From: Chamaecrista fasciculata | Lineage: Eukaryota > Streptophyta > Magnoliopsida > Fabales > Fabaceae | Direction of reading: 5' to 3' | Assembly (NCBI GenBank): GCA_003254925.1 | Contig: QANZ01023505.1 | Coordinates: forward strand, 3,041 to 67,040 | DNA length: 64,000 bases | In this document: positions 45,405-58,730 of the stretch, piece after piece | Position numbering within the stretch: position 1 is the stretch's first letter | Layout of the letters: the number at the start of each line of letters is the position of its first letter | Program-made: the position numbers and the translations under genes | Notes under the pieces: generated by a model | Databases searched by the model: none | What the model was told of the DNA's origin: nothing | The model's input: only the letters and a program-made list of their open reading frames with translations

Positions 45405-45808
45405 GCCAGAGAAATCAATAGAAAAATCATCTTCTAAACCTAAATTGGCCATTCTCTCGAGAACAGGATCGAGACTGGTGACGAAAGAGAAATTGCTGGT
45501 GAAGATAGCTGAGGAATTAGGGTTCGAACTGGAAGTATATATTAAGACCCGATAGAACAACAGAATTGGCGAAAATTTACAGGGCACTGGATGCGAGTGA
45601 GGTCATGATTGGGGTTCATGGTGCCGCCATGACGCATTTTCTGTTCATGAGACCTAAATCTGTGTTCATTCAAGTGGTTCCTCTTGGAACATCATGGGCT
45701 GCAGCAACATGCTATGGTGAACCTGCGAGAAAGCTTGGATTGAAGTATATTGGGTATGAGATTCGAGCAAAAGAGAGCTCGTTGTATGAGAGGAAGAAAA
45801 AGATTTGA
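45405..45808 (+). pseudogene. GT61 glycosyltransferase C-terminal fragment, frameshifted
   Basis: Frame 1 (45405-45550) reads KPKLAILSRTGSR and VKIAEELGFELEVYIK, then hits a stop. Shifting frame near 45545 recovers PDRTTELAKIYRALDASE, VMIGVHGAAMTHFLFMRP, AAATCYGEPARKLGLKYIGY and the stop at 45808. These match the C-terminal part of plant GT61 enzymes (Golgi xylosyl/arabinosyl transferases of cell-wall xylan). The N-terminal anchor and most of the catalytic domain, about 300 residues, are absent. The fragment begins right at the hAT terminus, so the gene was probably broken by that element. Confidence 0.75.
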
Positions 45809-48040
45809 AGAAGAAGAAGACGAGCATGAGTTTTTTTTTTTCTTCTTGTTTGGGTAAAATTGATTTAAACTTCAATATTTTTATTTTTTCTTATGCTTTG
45901 ATCCTATTATAATAGGAAAATGACTTAAATGTAAAAAAGAAATCTTGTTGGGGAGTGAACTATAATTTAATATGCAAGAGAAACTAAGTTCAAGGGTAAA
46001 ATTTCATTTATTACTATGAAACTTCTCTTTAATGTGTCAAAGTTCTTCTCTCATCAAATAGGGAGTCAAACGCATTAAATTTAATAATTAGGGTCTTAAA
46101 ATAATATTTTATCCAAAATTTCTGTTAAATTTTAGACGGAAATATACCTCTGGACCCTTTTTTGTTAACGGAGCAAACAACAGGCCTTCTCTTTGACACT
46201 TTTTAAACTACAGGGACCCTATCTGAAAATGGGCCAAACTACAAGGCCCTTTTGTGTAATTTACCCTATAATATTATATATATTAATATTATGTTAGGTT
46301 ATACATATAATATAATATAATATAATATAATATATATATTTATATTATTTTGAGATATGTATCATATTAATTTAATTAAAGAAAAATAATTTTTGTTCTT
46401 AAAATTATACTAATTCAATAAACTAATACTTGGGTCATCAAAATATACTATTTTCGATATATCAGTAATAATTCATATATTTTTTTGGTTATATTGGTAA
46501 ATTTCTTTTTTCCATCCCGAAAACCATATTATGATTGCACGTCAACTATATCAACTTTATTTAAATTGTTAGATAATACTAGTCGATGATGACATTACTG
46601 GTATCAAGTCATATTAATAATTACAAATTTTGGACCATTAATTTTTTTGTTATTAACATTTTCATCCTTAAATTTACTTTTTGGTCATTGAGAGTTAGAA
46701 ATACAGACCCGGTCATTGATATATAATTGCAAATTTCTAAAGGTTTATGGGTAACGTAATAAAATATACAATTAAGTCCTGAATTATTGTAATCATCAAT
46801 GATTTATTCCTCGGTGAAATTTAAATAATAATAATTCAATACAAAATAAAAGTAATAAAATATTATATGTTTTCCTATATATATCATGTAAATGGAGGAA
46901 ACATACATAAAGATTTTTTTAAGGGTATTATAAAATCTTTTCGTCCCCATAACTATATAATTTAAAAGAAACAAATTTATTTTAGTCCTCAACTTTTGAT
47001 GGATATTATTAATGGTGCAATAGAGGCAGATGAATATTGATCTCAATGGTCACAATAATCATGGGTATAAGAAACAATCAGTTATTCAATATATAATTTT
47101 TGGTTATTCACTTTTGATGTGAATAACATTTTGGTCCTTTAATTTAATTCTAGGCGAGAGTTTGCGATAAAAAGATCTGATTATTAATAATTGTGATTTT
47201 TTAAAGACTTATAAATAATGAAATCAAATATTTCAATTACGTTTTTAGTTCAAAATAATTATGTGTTCCTTGAATTTTAAAACATTTTTCTATTTTGACG
47301 GTAACCGTACAATATTTTATTTAAACATGATTTTAAGAAATGGATGGAAATTATTGAAATTTATATTCAATCCTAATAATATAAAATAAAGTATAAATTA
47401 TATTAAAAGAATGAAGAAATTGACCGTACACTATAGCTGAAGTCTGAAGTTAGTTATTACTGTTAATTTTTGTTATGTAGTTATTGGTTGCAGAATGTAA
47501 TCATCATAATCATCTATATATATACTCTTGTATCAATTCATTAATCATCAATAATATTCCTTCTTTCTTTTCACTTTACATTTGTTACATTGACAAATCA
47601 CTTAGAAAAAGAAAGATAATTATACCAAATGCAAATGACACATGACTTCATTTTGATCTTTTTTAAGTATGGCAACACGAATAAAGTTTCATGTCAACCA
47701 GGAAAAACAAGTTCAATATTTTATATTGGTCAAAACCTCAAATTGATCCTAAATGTATGGGGTAAATTTTAAATTGATTTTAAATGTTTTATTTGTTTCA
47801 GATTGGTTCTACATATTTTCATAATTTCTCAAATTGATCCCAAACTTATTTTCGGAAGGCGATTTGATCTCATTTGTTAAAGTTGCAACTAAATAGGAAA
47901 AAAATCTCTTCTAGAGTTAACACATAATTTCAAACTCGTCATGTTTGAACTTGAAATGAGAGAAATATGATTAACTTTATTAATTTAACTATTAGATAAG
48001 TGACTCACTTTCGGGATCTAAAATTACTATTTAACTATGA
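45809..48040. other. AT-rich intergenic DNA
   Basis: No gene. From about 46150 to 46266 sequence resembling a MULE-type right end occurs (GGGCCAAACTACAAGG, then TTACCC), but the left partner is weak. TATAA repeats near 46305-46335. Confidence 0.4.
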
Positions 48041-48320
48041 AGCATGGACACTGGCATGGACACGGGACACAATACGGACACACTGACACGTTAAATTCTT
48101 AAACTTACATGACACGACACGACACGAAATATAGTTATATATATAAATAATTAAAACTCCATAAATTTTCATGAAAACTTTAAAATATTTTTTCATAATA
48201 TATGTCATATGTGTCATTATTTTGTATTGTTTGTCATGATAAAGTAACAAAAAATGAATTTTATATTTTGAAATTTATAAATATGTGTCGTGTGAGTGTC
48301 ATACAAGTATTGGATATAAC
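48041..48320. repeat. GGACAC-rich degenerate inverted repeat
   Basis: The left side has several GGACAC/GACACG motifs (48047-48130). The right side has GTGTCGTGTGAGTGTC (48285-48300). Resembles a small non-autonomous DNA element. Boundaries not resolved. Confidence 0.35.
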
Positions 48321-49469
48321 GACAACACACTCTTCTTCGTGGAAGATACTATACCCTAATGGGAAGACACACAGACTTTTATTTCTTTTGATTAAAGAAA
48401 CAAAAGTATGAGAAGCCTCCCCGGAAATTAAAAGGATACCTCCTTTCCCCATTCTGCAATAGAATAAAACAAAAGAAAGTAAAAAAAAAAAAAAATAGAA
48501 GGAACAAGAGAAAAATACAGTGACATTTGAATGACTAAATACAATGACATTAAGTAATCAGCCATTGATATATGCATCATCATTATCTATAAAGAAAGAC
48601 CAAAAACAAACCTAATAATCCCAATAATTCAACATATTATATGTTGGAGATTGTGCCCTAGGGCCAATCATTTTATGTAAATATTTTGAATATTTTGATT
48701 AATTTATAGAAGATAAATTATGTTGTTATCATATTATTAGCATGTTTACTATGATAGCGTCCTTGATTAATTATGAGATAATTAACCTAAATTGTCCCTA
48801 GTCGATTATTCTCGTGGGAGCGAGAATGAACCAAGACCAGCATGACCTCGGTGTGTGGAGATACATGCACTAGATGCTTTACGAGAGTCATGGTGCAATG
48901 ATGTAAAGGGTTACAAGTTGCTGGACCGACCCGGAGAGTCCTGCATGGGTTTTAGTCATAAGCGAGTCTCTCCTGTACTCTTGTCAAGATGCCCTTAGAC
49001 TTGAGGTCTTGACTATTCCGGCATTGTAGTTGTCGAACTTTGGCTTAGTCCAACGTTGCCCGTAGCAGGGTAGCCATACATGCTAGGTACGGGTTTGGTT
49101 GATTACCGTGCTGAGGAATGTGGTTGACCAAGATGGAATTTTGTCCCTCATAAAAGATGAGAGATATCTAACTGGCGCCCTTGATGAGTCTGTCCAAGGA
49201 ATGTATGGCCATACAAGGAAATGGGACTAACTCAGGGAATCGGGAAAGTTGTGGTTTGGATTAAGGATGACTTTCCCGTGCCTTATCCAGAGCCAAGATA
49301 TCGTGTGACAATAGGGATCATTTCAAGATGTTACTTAGGTTAAGTCGTTTTGGCGTTTAAGCGATAACTCACGTATTTTGGGTAGTCGTGATGGCTTGCT
49401 AAAGTCCGCTCTCGACTTGTGAGTCATAGAGATGACTCGCTGCCTACTTCACGTGAGGCCTGCTGTTTC

Positions 49470-52400
49470 ACACATGTAACATCCCTTTGTTAAAAGGGGA
49501 CTAAATTGCAAGATTTAGAAGTGTTACAAATTAAGTAACTAAGAGTTATGAGAGTAAACATGATAAAAAGGGATTAAAATGAAATAAGTAGGAGAGTCGT
49601 GGAAAGAATATAAGTATTAGGGAGTATTTAATTATAAAATGAAAAGTTTGGGGGGCAAATTTGTAGTTTTAACTATTTGTATAAAAAGTAAATAAAAGAA
49701 TGAGAAAGAGGGAGAGAGATCGAGTAGTTGAGAAAAAGGAAAGAGAAAGAAAGAGTGAAAAGGGAGAGAGTCGAGAAAGAGAAAAGAGAAGAGAGAAAGA
49801 AGAAGAAGGGGGGAAGAATAGAGGATTTCTCCACATCCAACGGTTCCTTTTGGACGATCTAGCAGTCCAATCGAAGCTTAGAACGAGACGAAGGTAGCTA
49901 TGGAGAGGAATTTGAGATCGAAAAATGACGCCTAACTTGGAAAGTGCAGAAAATTCTGAAGTTTGGAGGACCAAATTGCTTTTAGGTAGGGTTTGTTTCT
50001 TTCTCTCCACATTTCAAGTATTCTCTTCACCCAATTGTTCACCTAGGATTTTCATGAGTTAGGGTTCATAGAAATTGTTGTGAATGAATGATGCATGTTG
50101 AGTATGTATGTTTGTGAAAGGCTTTTGTCATGGAATTTGATGTCTCTATGGTTAAAACATGATGTAGAAGGTTTAAACGTGTGCTGCCCTGTTTTTGTGC
50201 TTTTTGGAAAAATTACAGTTTGGTCCCTGATTTTGGTTTTGTCATTTACAGAAGTCCTTTGGCTGTTTTATATGTGTATTATGAATGGAAATGTGAAATA
50301 TGTTATGATGAAGTAATATGAGTAAAGTGAGAATGTTTAATAAATGATTTGATAAAGAATTAGAATGAAGAATGTGGAAATAATTGTGAAAGGAATGGTT
50401 TGTGAAAAACTAGTGAGTTTGGCATGTTTGTGTATATTTGCATCCCTTTGAAGGATTTGGGACTTTAATACAAGTGAATATACATGAACATGGGATTTTA
50501 TAAAGTCAAGTGATTGTTGTTATATTGTTAATAAAAGTGTTTTGTGTGGAATGGATGAGTTTGGTATGTTTTGTGGTATACTTGCATCCCTTTGAAGGAT
50601 TTGGGACTCAAATGCAAGTGATTACGCATGAATTGAGAGTAATCATGTTTAAATGTGTGGAATATAAGTAAAGTAATGAATGGATTGGAAATAGCATGAG
50701 ATATGTTTGAGTAATCATGATGGAATGAGTTGACTATTAGAATGAATGAGTATGGTTGATGAATAATGAGTTGATATGAGATTATTATGTGATTGTTGTA
50801 TGTCATGTTTCACTGAGGGGTGGGTCCCTTCCCGTTTATTCGCGATGAGTATTCGGGTAATGGCTATGGTGGATTCCATAGTTGGCCTAAGTGTGGATTC
50901 CTTAGGTGACAGGCTGATTGGTATTTGCGCACACCGGGAGACGTTTTGGAAGCCTAGGTCGTGATGACCACTGGTATTTGAACATGACATATGTGCTGGT
51001 TACCTATGATGGGGTATTGGTTGACACGATTTGTCACCGCCAGCTCTATGGTATTGTTATTCATTACGATATGGTGTTATTGTGCTGGTATTCCTGTATA
51101 GGGGTACTGGGCCCTATATGGATGAAGTTGTTGGGAATCCTAGGCGCCTATCGCAGCGGAAGCAAAATAAAAAAATAAAATTAAAAAGCGCCTAGGTCAT
51201 AGAATTCCCGAACGGATCCGCTAGCAGAATTTAAAACTTTTAGATAGTGGTATACCTCACGAGTTTCAATCGGATGGTTGTACATGGCGTGTGCAAGGAG
51301 CCCACTCTCAGCGTTCTCCCTCTGCCGGTGATCCACACGAACAGTTTCTTGAACATCAAGGTGCTAGCCTTCAGTTCTTTTCTCCAAAAGAACCAGGGAC
51401 CAATCTACAGCACTTGAATTCGGGAACTCCTTCTTGAATCCAATTCAGCAAAAGTGGCGCATAGAAGAAACCCCCCACAAGAACTCCTTCTTGCCTTTTC
51501 TTCTCTCAAACCCTAGTTGTGGAGCCAAGTCAATTTTACTAACTCTTTAGCAAAAAGTCGACTTTCTCTCTCTATGGGTGCAAAGGTGCGATTTTCTCTC
51601 TCTCTCTTCAAGGAGGAAGAAAATCAAAGCTAGGGTTAGAATGCTTGTGTTATGGGGCAAGTCGACTTGCCCCACTTTTATAGACAAAATATTTGGTGAT
51701 TTAATTATTCCTAAAATCAAGATATTCTGATAATATAATTATTTTAGGACTTGAATTTACAATTAAAATATTACCTTAATATTTTAATTTAAATTCAAAC
51801 TGCATTCTTGGAGAATCAAATGAGAGATCAAATCTCCCCTTGCGACCCACCAAGCCATGCGCCTAACTCCCTCATTTTTCTTTGCAATTTTATAAATCAA
51901 AAACTTCCTTAATTCATGATTTACCAAAGATACTGAGAGGAGATCTCACCAAATCTGTTTGAATCAAATCTTTTGATATCTCCATCAAATCTTTTGAATT
52001 CAAACTTATTATTTGAATTAATAAAACAATTTTATTTATCCACATAATCTAAAAGAGGCGCCACCCTCATATTATTATTGGGGAATTTTATAATTCAATA
52101 ATTTCCTAACTTTTAGGAATTTTATCTGAATTATTTTTCCCTAATATTTTAATTGTAAATAATTAATCCCCATTAATCATTTAACAATTATATTTAAACT
52201 TGTCCCACGAATTTAAATATTACACAATTGTAGATTAATTAAGACAAGATCTAATGTCCCAGACATTTCCTCTGTGTCTTAAATCGTGCCACTGGAGTGA
52301 CCCACGAATTAACCCTAATTCGTGTCCCTTTTAAAACGGTGTTCTGTTCCTGCTCGTGTGTGACCCAGTAGGCCCCACGTGAAGTTGGCAGCAGGTCATT

Positions 52401-53692
52401 CCCATGACCTACAAGTCGTGAGCGGACTCTAGCAAGCCATCACAACTACCCAAAACACGTGAGTTATCGTTTTTACCAAAACGACTTAACCTCAATACCT
52501 CCTTGTCAGAGACCCTATTGTCCTACGATATATTGGTCATGGACTAGGCACAGGAAAGTCATCCATAATCCAAACCACATCTTTCTCGATTCCCTGAGTA
52601 AGTCCTATTTCCTGAGTGGCCACTCTTTTCCTGGACAGACTCATCGAGGGCGCCAGTTAGATATCTCTCATCTAATGAGGGACAAAATCCCATCTTGGCC
52701 AATCCACATTCTTCAGCACGGCAATCAATCAAACCAGTACTTAGCCCTTATGGCTACCCTGTTACGGGCAACGTTAAACTAAGCCAAAGTCTGACAACTG
52801 CAACGCCGGAATAATGATGACCTCAGGTCTAAGGCATCGCTACAGGCGTACAAGGAGAGGCAAGCTGATGACTAAACCCATGCAGAACTCTCCGGGTCAG
52901 TCCAGCAACTCGTAACCCCTTACGTAATTCCACCATGACTCTCGTCCCAGCATCTAGTGCATGCATCTTTATGCACCGAGGTCATGCTGGTCTTAGTTCA
53001 TTTTTGTTCCCACAAAAACAATCGACCAGGGATAGATTTAGATTAATTATCTCATAATTAATCACGGACGCTATCATAGTAAACATGCTAATAACATGAT
53101 AACACATTAATTTATCTCCATAAATTAATAATATGTTCAAAACATATTTACATAAAATGATTGGCCCTAGGGCACAATCTCCAACAGAAGTGTTGACACG
53201 TGAGTCCCACCAGCTTACCAGTTTTATAGTTTTTGATGTATGAATAATGTTCAGAAAGATTATATGTGAGAGATGTTAATCAAATGTGAATTTATTGGTT
53301 TGGTATATATATACTGTTCATTTACTGTTAGTTAGAAATGCATGTCTGAACCTTTGTTTGAAGTCTGTGTTTGTGTGGGGACTGTGGGTTAAGTAGAGAG
53401 ACTTAAACCCTACTGAGAATCCCCCAGATTCTCACCCTACAACACTTCAGTTGTGTAAGTGCAGGTCTCAAGTTCGTAGAGTTCGTGCTGGGAGCTCAAG
53501 ACGGACTAAGGTAGTTTAGTTTAGTTTGTTGTTATCTGTTGACTGAGCTAGGCCCTGCGTGGCTATTTAGAGGCGGAGCCTCATGTATTTTATTATTTTG
53601 TTAAGTTTTGAGTTTCAAAAGGGCCGTGTAACACTGTCTTTCTTTAAAATTTTTGTTCCCTCTACTTTTTAAGTCTAGGACGTTACAACACA
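49470..53692 (+). mobile_element. solo LTR C, second layer of the nest
   Basis: Starts TGTAACATCCC at 49475, ends GGACGTTACA at 53687, and is flanked by exact ACACA at 49470-49474 and 53688-53692. Net length is about 2150 bp after removing copy B. The GA-rich frame at 49669-50010 and other short frames inside are not genes. A different family from A and B. It sits inside LTR A. Confidence 0.85.
51124..53191 (-). mobile_element. solo LTR B, innermost layer, same family as A
   Basis: Body 51129-53186 starts TGTTGGGAATCC and ends CACAATCTCCAACA, with exact GAAGT at 51124-51128 and 53187-53191. Its reverse complement aligns with LTR A from the first base (GTGCCCTAGGGCCAATC, AGCATGTTTACTATGATAGC, GACCAGCATGACCTCGG). 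It lies in the opposite orientation inside LTR C. Confidence 0.85.
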
Positions 53693-55217
53693 CGAGCAGG
53701 ATCAAGATGCCATACTGGGACACGAATTAGGGTTAATTCGTGAGTCACTTTAGTGACACAATTTAAGACATAGTTGAATGTCCCAGGACATGAAGTCTTG
53801 TCTTAAATAAATATCTAAGTTTGTGATATTTAAATTTGTTGGACAAGTTTAAATATATTAATTGTTAATAGTTAATTGGATTAATCTATTTATAATATTA
53901 GGGAATGATAAATTAAATAAGCTTCCTAAAAGTTAGGAGATTATTGATTTGTTAAATTCACTAATATTAGGATAATGGGGATGAGGGTGGCGCCTCATAT
54001 AAAATGATTTTAATTAATGGAATTGTTTTGTTAATTAAAGTCATGACTTGAATTTGAATTCAAGATTCAAAATTTGAATTAAAGATATTAGGGTAATATT
54101 TTAATTCAATATTGTTGGAAGATAATGAGTTGGTTATAACTTCCTAAGAGTTAGGATTGTTATTTTGATTTATTAAATTCCAAGATTTGATTTTCCAATT
54201 TGATTCTCAAAGATTGCATTTTGAATTCAAATTAAGATATTAAGGTAATATTTTAATTAGGATTTCAAGCCGTAAAATTGTGATATTATTGTAATCTCAT
54301 AATTTTATAATTTTATATTCAATTATAATTAGGGAAACCCTAATTATAATTATCAAGCTCCCAAACACTACAAATAAGGAGCCATAGTCGACTTTCATAA
54401 CAACCCACACACAAGAGTGAATTTTTGAGTTGCACCTTGTGAGAGACACCAAAATTCGGCCAACCCTAATTTTGGAGAGAGAGAGAGAGTGAAAGTCGAT
54501 TCTTCCCTTAGAGAGAGAAAAATCGGCCAAACCCTAAAACACCTTTTAGGGCTTGTGTGAGATCAAGAATTTGATTCTTGATCATAGGCACCACCATTCT
54601 TTGAGGTTCAAGAATTGTTATTGGCTTTTAAGAACACCGTAGATAGAGTTCCCTGCATTCACTTGGGAAGAAGTGAAGGAGGCTAGCATCTAGGCATCTC
54701 CAAAACTGTTCGTGTGGATCACCGGCGAAGGAAGCACACTTGGAGTGGACTTCTCAGCATCGCAATCACGAAAATTATAGATTGATTTGGGTAAAATTCT
54801 ATTCCTTCTTCTAATATAGACTCATATAGCAAATCCTGGGAAAGAAATCACATTGTGCGCCTGTTTTGTTTTAAATTTTAATTTTTGCTTCCGCTGCGCA
54901 GCGCTATGTGATTTCCCAACATTATAGTCATATGTATATAGACACACACTTATGCATACATTATTATTAATCAATTTTCTTAGCAACTTCAGAGTGGCAA
55001 ATATTCCAAGGCATTCCAAATTGTTTAATGAATTGAAGCTTGTCTTATTGGCAGCACTCATTTCTTGATTACTCATTATTTACTTATCTTGTCTTAAAAA
55101 TATAAATCAGATGAGTTGACTTCTGATACATTTCTGGGTGAAGACTTCAGATACCCAACTTATACGCTTAATTTTGCAAAAGCAGATTTTACCTCTCACT
55201 TTTACAGAAGAAAAAAG

Positions 55218-55625
55218 AAAAAATATATCGTACATAAAATTAGATTAATGTTGTTATTTAGTTTAATTAAATTCATACTTGTAGTTTGATTAGTCGTAGT
55301 TTTGAATAATTATAGTTCAACTAATCGTTGTTTAATTTTAAATAGTCGTAGTTTAACTAGTTGTTATTTTAAATATATTTATTTTTTTTTATTTTCTAAC
55401 TCATTACTAGTTACATTTTTATGTTTCTAGATGCCAAGCCATCTTAATTATGATATCCATATATAGTACATAAAATTAAATGTACCAATGTCATTGTTTG
55501 GTTTAATTAAAGTCGTAGCTTGATTAGTTGTAGTTTGACTAGTCATTGTTTTAAATAATCGTAATTTAACTAATCATTGTTTTAAATAGTTATAGTTTAA
55601 CTTGTCGTTGTTTTAAATTTATTCA
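55218..55625. repeat. duplicated block of TCGTAGTTTAACTAG-type short repeats
   Basis: Two blocks about 238 bp apart each start GTACATAAAATTA (or near) and TTTAATTAAA. They then repeat a degenerate unit of about 28-32 bp of the form TAGTCGTAGTTTAACTAGTCGTTGTTTTAAA, here quoted as TCGTAGTTTAACTAG plus GTTGTTTTAAA. Non-coding. Confidence 0.6.
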
Positions 55626-56730
55626 TCTATAAATAAATGTGATAACTAACTGGCAATTTGACATTTCTTATTTTTAAAACATATCATTGGTTTTGGGGAA
55701 GAAAAAACATTGATGAAGAAGATGAGGAGGAAGAAGAAGATGCTCCAAGGACAAGAGATATAGACAGTAATTTGAATACATAGGGGTACAAGGCGAAAGA
55801 TAGCACAATGTAAGAAAACGATCAAATTCCAAAAGAGAGTAAGAATAAGAAATAGCATTTACTTAGGAACATTATAGTAAGGAGTTTCCAAAGATATAGT
55901 AACATCTAAAATAATCCTGGGGAGGTAAAATTTTATCAATTTTAAGAAAGAGAGGCAAGAACTGAGTTTTATGAAAATAAGATTTAAGAGCAAAACATTT
56001 AAGAGAACTATACTTGACAAAAATGACTTTTAAACCACTTGAAATTGAAGCTAAGGGAATCCGTGGTAAGTAAAAGCACTTACATCGAGAACAACGGTTT
56101 CTTAAATAACTACCTTTAAATATAATCTTAAAATGATGAAATTTAACAAGCATGAAGCAGGGAGTGATGGAAGATTGATTCTTACTGAAATGGAATGATA
56201 TATAATTAAGCTTTATGAAAATAAAAATTCAAGAAGAAAACATATAAGGGATTTCTCTTTTCTTTTTCTAAAAAGAAGAGTGGTTTTGGAAAAATTTAAA
56301 TTTGATATAAAACAAATATTTAGACCATTGAAGCTTGAAAGTTCGAAAAGCAATTCAAAACCGAGTTAGGATCATCATAATAATATGAAGAACAAAATCT
56401 TACATAGAAAACTTGTACAAATGTTGGGTCAAAATTATAGGAAGTTATTATAAAAAAGGCATCTTCTTGAAGTGAAATTACATTTCGTTAATAAACTTTG
56501 AAATAGAATCCTGTCATATCCAAAAGAGAAGGGGTTTATGAAAATAGTGAAACCTTGGTGGGGACTATACTAAGAGTTTCCTCCTGCAGTACGAGCAACA
56601 ATATAGTAGAAAACCAATAACATCATTCCAGCTAAATAATGTCATTAGGATCAGCATTCAATAGTACACAATCATCATTTTATCATAAGTAAAGCTTCAA
56701 TGAAACCCATTACATCAACATGACATCTCA
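55626..56730. other. intergenic DNA, probably old retroelement sequence
   Basis: No gene supported. Minus open frames 55646-55858 and 55872-56153 lack domains. Composition is less AT-biased than the flanks, but no termini were found. Confidence 0.35.
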
Positions 56731-56731
56731 A

Positions 56732-56940
56732 CTGGGCGTCACGTATTGTCGTCCCCATAATTCATATTTCCTTTTCTAGTTCCCACCTGGGTGTTGCATA
56801 TCGCCGTCCTCAGGGATTTCTCTTTTCTATATTTGTTTCTTTTCTCACTTGGGTGTTACGTACCGCCATCCTCAAGGGGTTTCTCATACACAAATCTACA
56901 TGGGCATTACATATCGCCGTCCCTAGGGATTTCTCATATT
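56732..56940. repeat. four-copy tandem repeat, CTGGGTGTTACGTATCGCCGTCC-like (split)
   Basis: Four diverged units containing TGGGTGTTGCATATCGCC followed by GTCCTCAGGGATTTCTC start near 56732, 56787, 56848 and 56899. Repeats of this kind are frequent in plant gypsy LTR/leader regions, which fits the surrounding retroelement landscape. Confidence 0.55.
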
Positions 56941-56988
56941 GTCTCAAGAGAGCAAAGTCCAACACAAAAACAAACACAAGCACAAAAT

Positions 56989-57102
56989 ACAAGCACAAGC
57001 ACAAGCACAAGCACAAGCACAAGCACAAGAACAAGAACAAGAACAAGAACAAGAACAAGAACAAGAACAAGAACAAGAACAAGAACAAGAACAAGAACAA
57101 GC
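56989..57102. repeat. hexanucleotide array (ACAAGC)6-(ACAAGA)12-ACAAGC
   Basis: Nineteen perfect hexamers in two homogeneous blocks and one closing unit. All reading frames remain open through the array, which explains the overlapping open frames reported there on both strands. Confidence 0.9.
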
Positions 57103-58550
57103 ATAATCAGATTCAATCAACCAAAAACATACAACACACTCGAATAAGGACTGAATGTCATCATCGTCATCGTCAACACTTGTATAAACAAGTAAATATA
57201 CAAGCAAAGTCCAACTATTATCATCAAGTAAAAACATTTAATGAACACAAAACCAAGTTCTAGAATACTCTGAGTTCCTCAATTTCAACCAATTATTAGC
57301 AAATAATTATCTCTACAAGCATATTCATTTACTAAACAGACCCTCATGAGGACATTCACATACACACAAAAATTCAAACAACTAACAACAACAATTCAAT
57401 CAATTAGGTAATAAATACCCTTGATGACGCAATAAACAATGTGGGAGAAAACAAATACAACCACATCCAAAGTTCAACTGTTAACACTAACTGATTCAGT
57501 AAAAGGGGTAGACCACCACAAGCATACTTTAAATATAGACGTTTTCAATAAACTTTAACAGCATAATCAATTGAAATACCAACTAATATCATCAGTTAAC
57601 CAAATCCTCAAGCGGGGTTGGGATAAGAAAGCCACTCACCTCTTCTAGAAGAATGGATGACTATGCCCTTTTAACTTTCGATCCACAATTGATGCCAACG
57701 AATCTATCAGCATATGAGCAAACATAATTTAACTTCACGATCCCACAATTAACCCTCAAGTGATCCGAAGGCCCAACTCTATAAGAATAGACAAGGAAAA
57801 CATTCCCCACATTCCAATTCCTAACCAAACTTCTAACCACACTCACCTAAAACGAAAGACCAACAAGAAGCTTGGGTACAATTTATGGAGCCTTGTTCAA
57901 GTTAGAAACCCATGCATTTATGAAGAACTTACAATCAAGCTCCAAAGTCCATGTCACAAGTCATGTTTCAAAACTCATCACTATCTTTCCTTTCAAGTAA
58001 AACATACATACATCAACCACCACACTTAAAATGCAAGGTTATTGTTCAAAACTTTCGATAATCCCAAAGTACTTTGTTTAGTTCGTCAAAACCATCAAAA
58101 TCATTCATAGGGGTTAAAATGCAACTTTAAAGTCTGGAGCAAAATAATCAAGTTTTTAAAAAATACACTTTAAAAATTCGAACCAACGAATTAAAACTCA
58201 TTTTCATCACCCATTGCAATGAGTTTTGACCAAAAATGCCAATTTCAAGTTTTCCCTAAACCTATCAGATCCCTAAGTTGATGAATAAAGGGCTGAATGA
58301 AAAAATCAGTGGTTTGGAGTCTTAGGAACATCATTAAGAAGCAATATTACACCAAAAATTCCTGGCAACAAGCAACATCATTCTTGGGCAAGACAAGTGT
58401 ATGAAAATGGCGACAAAAAGGGAGATAGAAGTCACAAAAATGGAATAGTGCTATCACACTTTAATCAATGTTTAGGATAACGAAATTACATCATTGAAGG
58501 GTGAAATTACAGTAGAAATTCATGGCAAGACCGCAACTGATGAACCTGGT
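57103..58550. other. intergenic or LTR-derived DNA
   Basis: No gene. Segments such as GGGATAAGAAAGCCACTCACC look LTR-derived, but ends and duplications were not found. Confidence 0.35.
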
Positions 58551-58730
58551 TTTGGCCGGAGGGCATTACCTGGTTTGATGAAGCAACTCTGGGTCAAAAG
58601 TCGCCTGCAAGTTAATGAACGCACAGGGATGGCCCTGCGATTCACCTCCGATGCTTAAGTCAGTAAAGTGTTTGAGAGAGATAATAAGTGCAAATAGCAA
58701 TAGTGTGTACCTTTTTCCAGTATAGGAGCT

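Larger units (their letters stand above)
48637..54926 (+). mobile_element. solo LTR A (outermost), interrupted
   Basis: Starts TGTTGGAGATTGTGCCC at 48642, ends GATTTCCCAACA at 54921, and is flanked by exact TTATA at 48637-48641 and 54922-54926. Without the insertion at 49475-53687 and its 5-bp duplication it is 2062 bp, nearly the same as copy B (2058 bp). No gag, pol, primer-binding or polypurine site, so it is read as a solo LTR made by LTR-LTR recombination. Copia versus gypsy not determined. Confidence 0.85.

Noticed and set aside
49669..50010. Arg/Glu- or Ser/Leu-rich frames on both strands
   Set aside because: GA-rich tract inside solo LTR C.
52459..52782. 107-aa plus-strand frame
   Set aside because: It lies within solo LTR B on the strand opposite to its sense and has no domain.
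56791..57263. Several overlapping frames of 60-136 aa
   Set aside because: All run through the ACAAGC/ACAAGA array, which is open in every frame; no gene signal.
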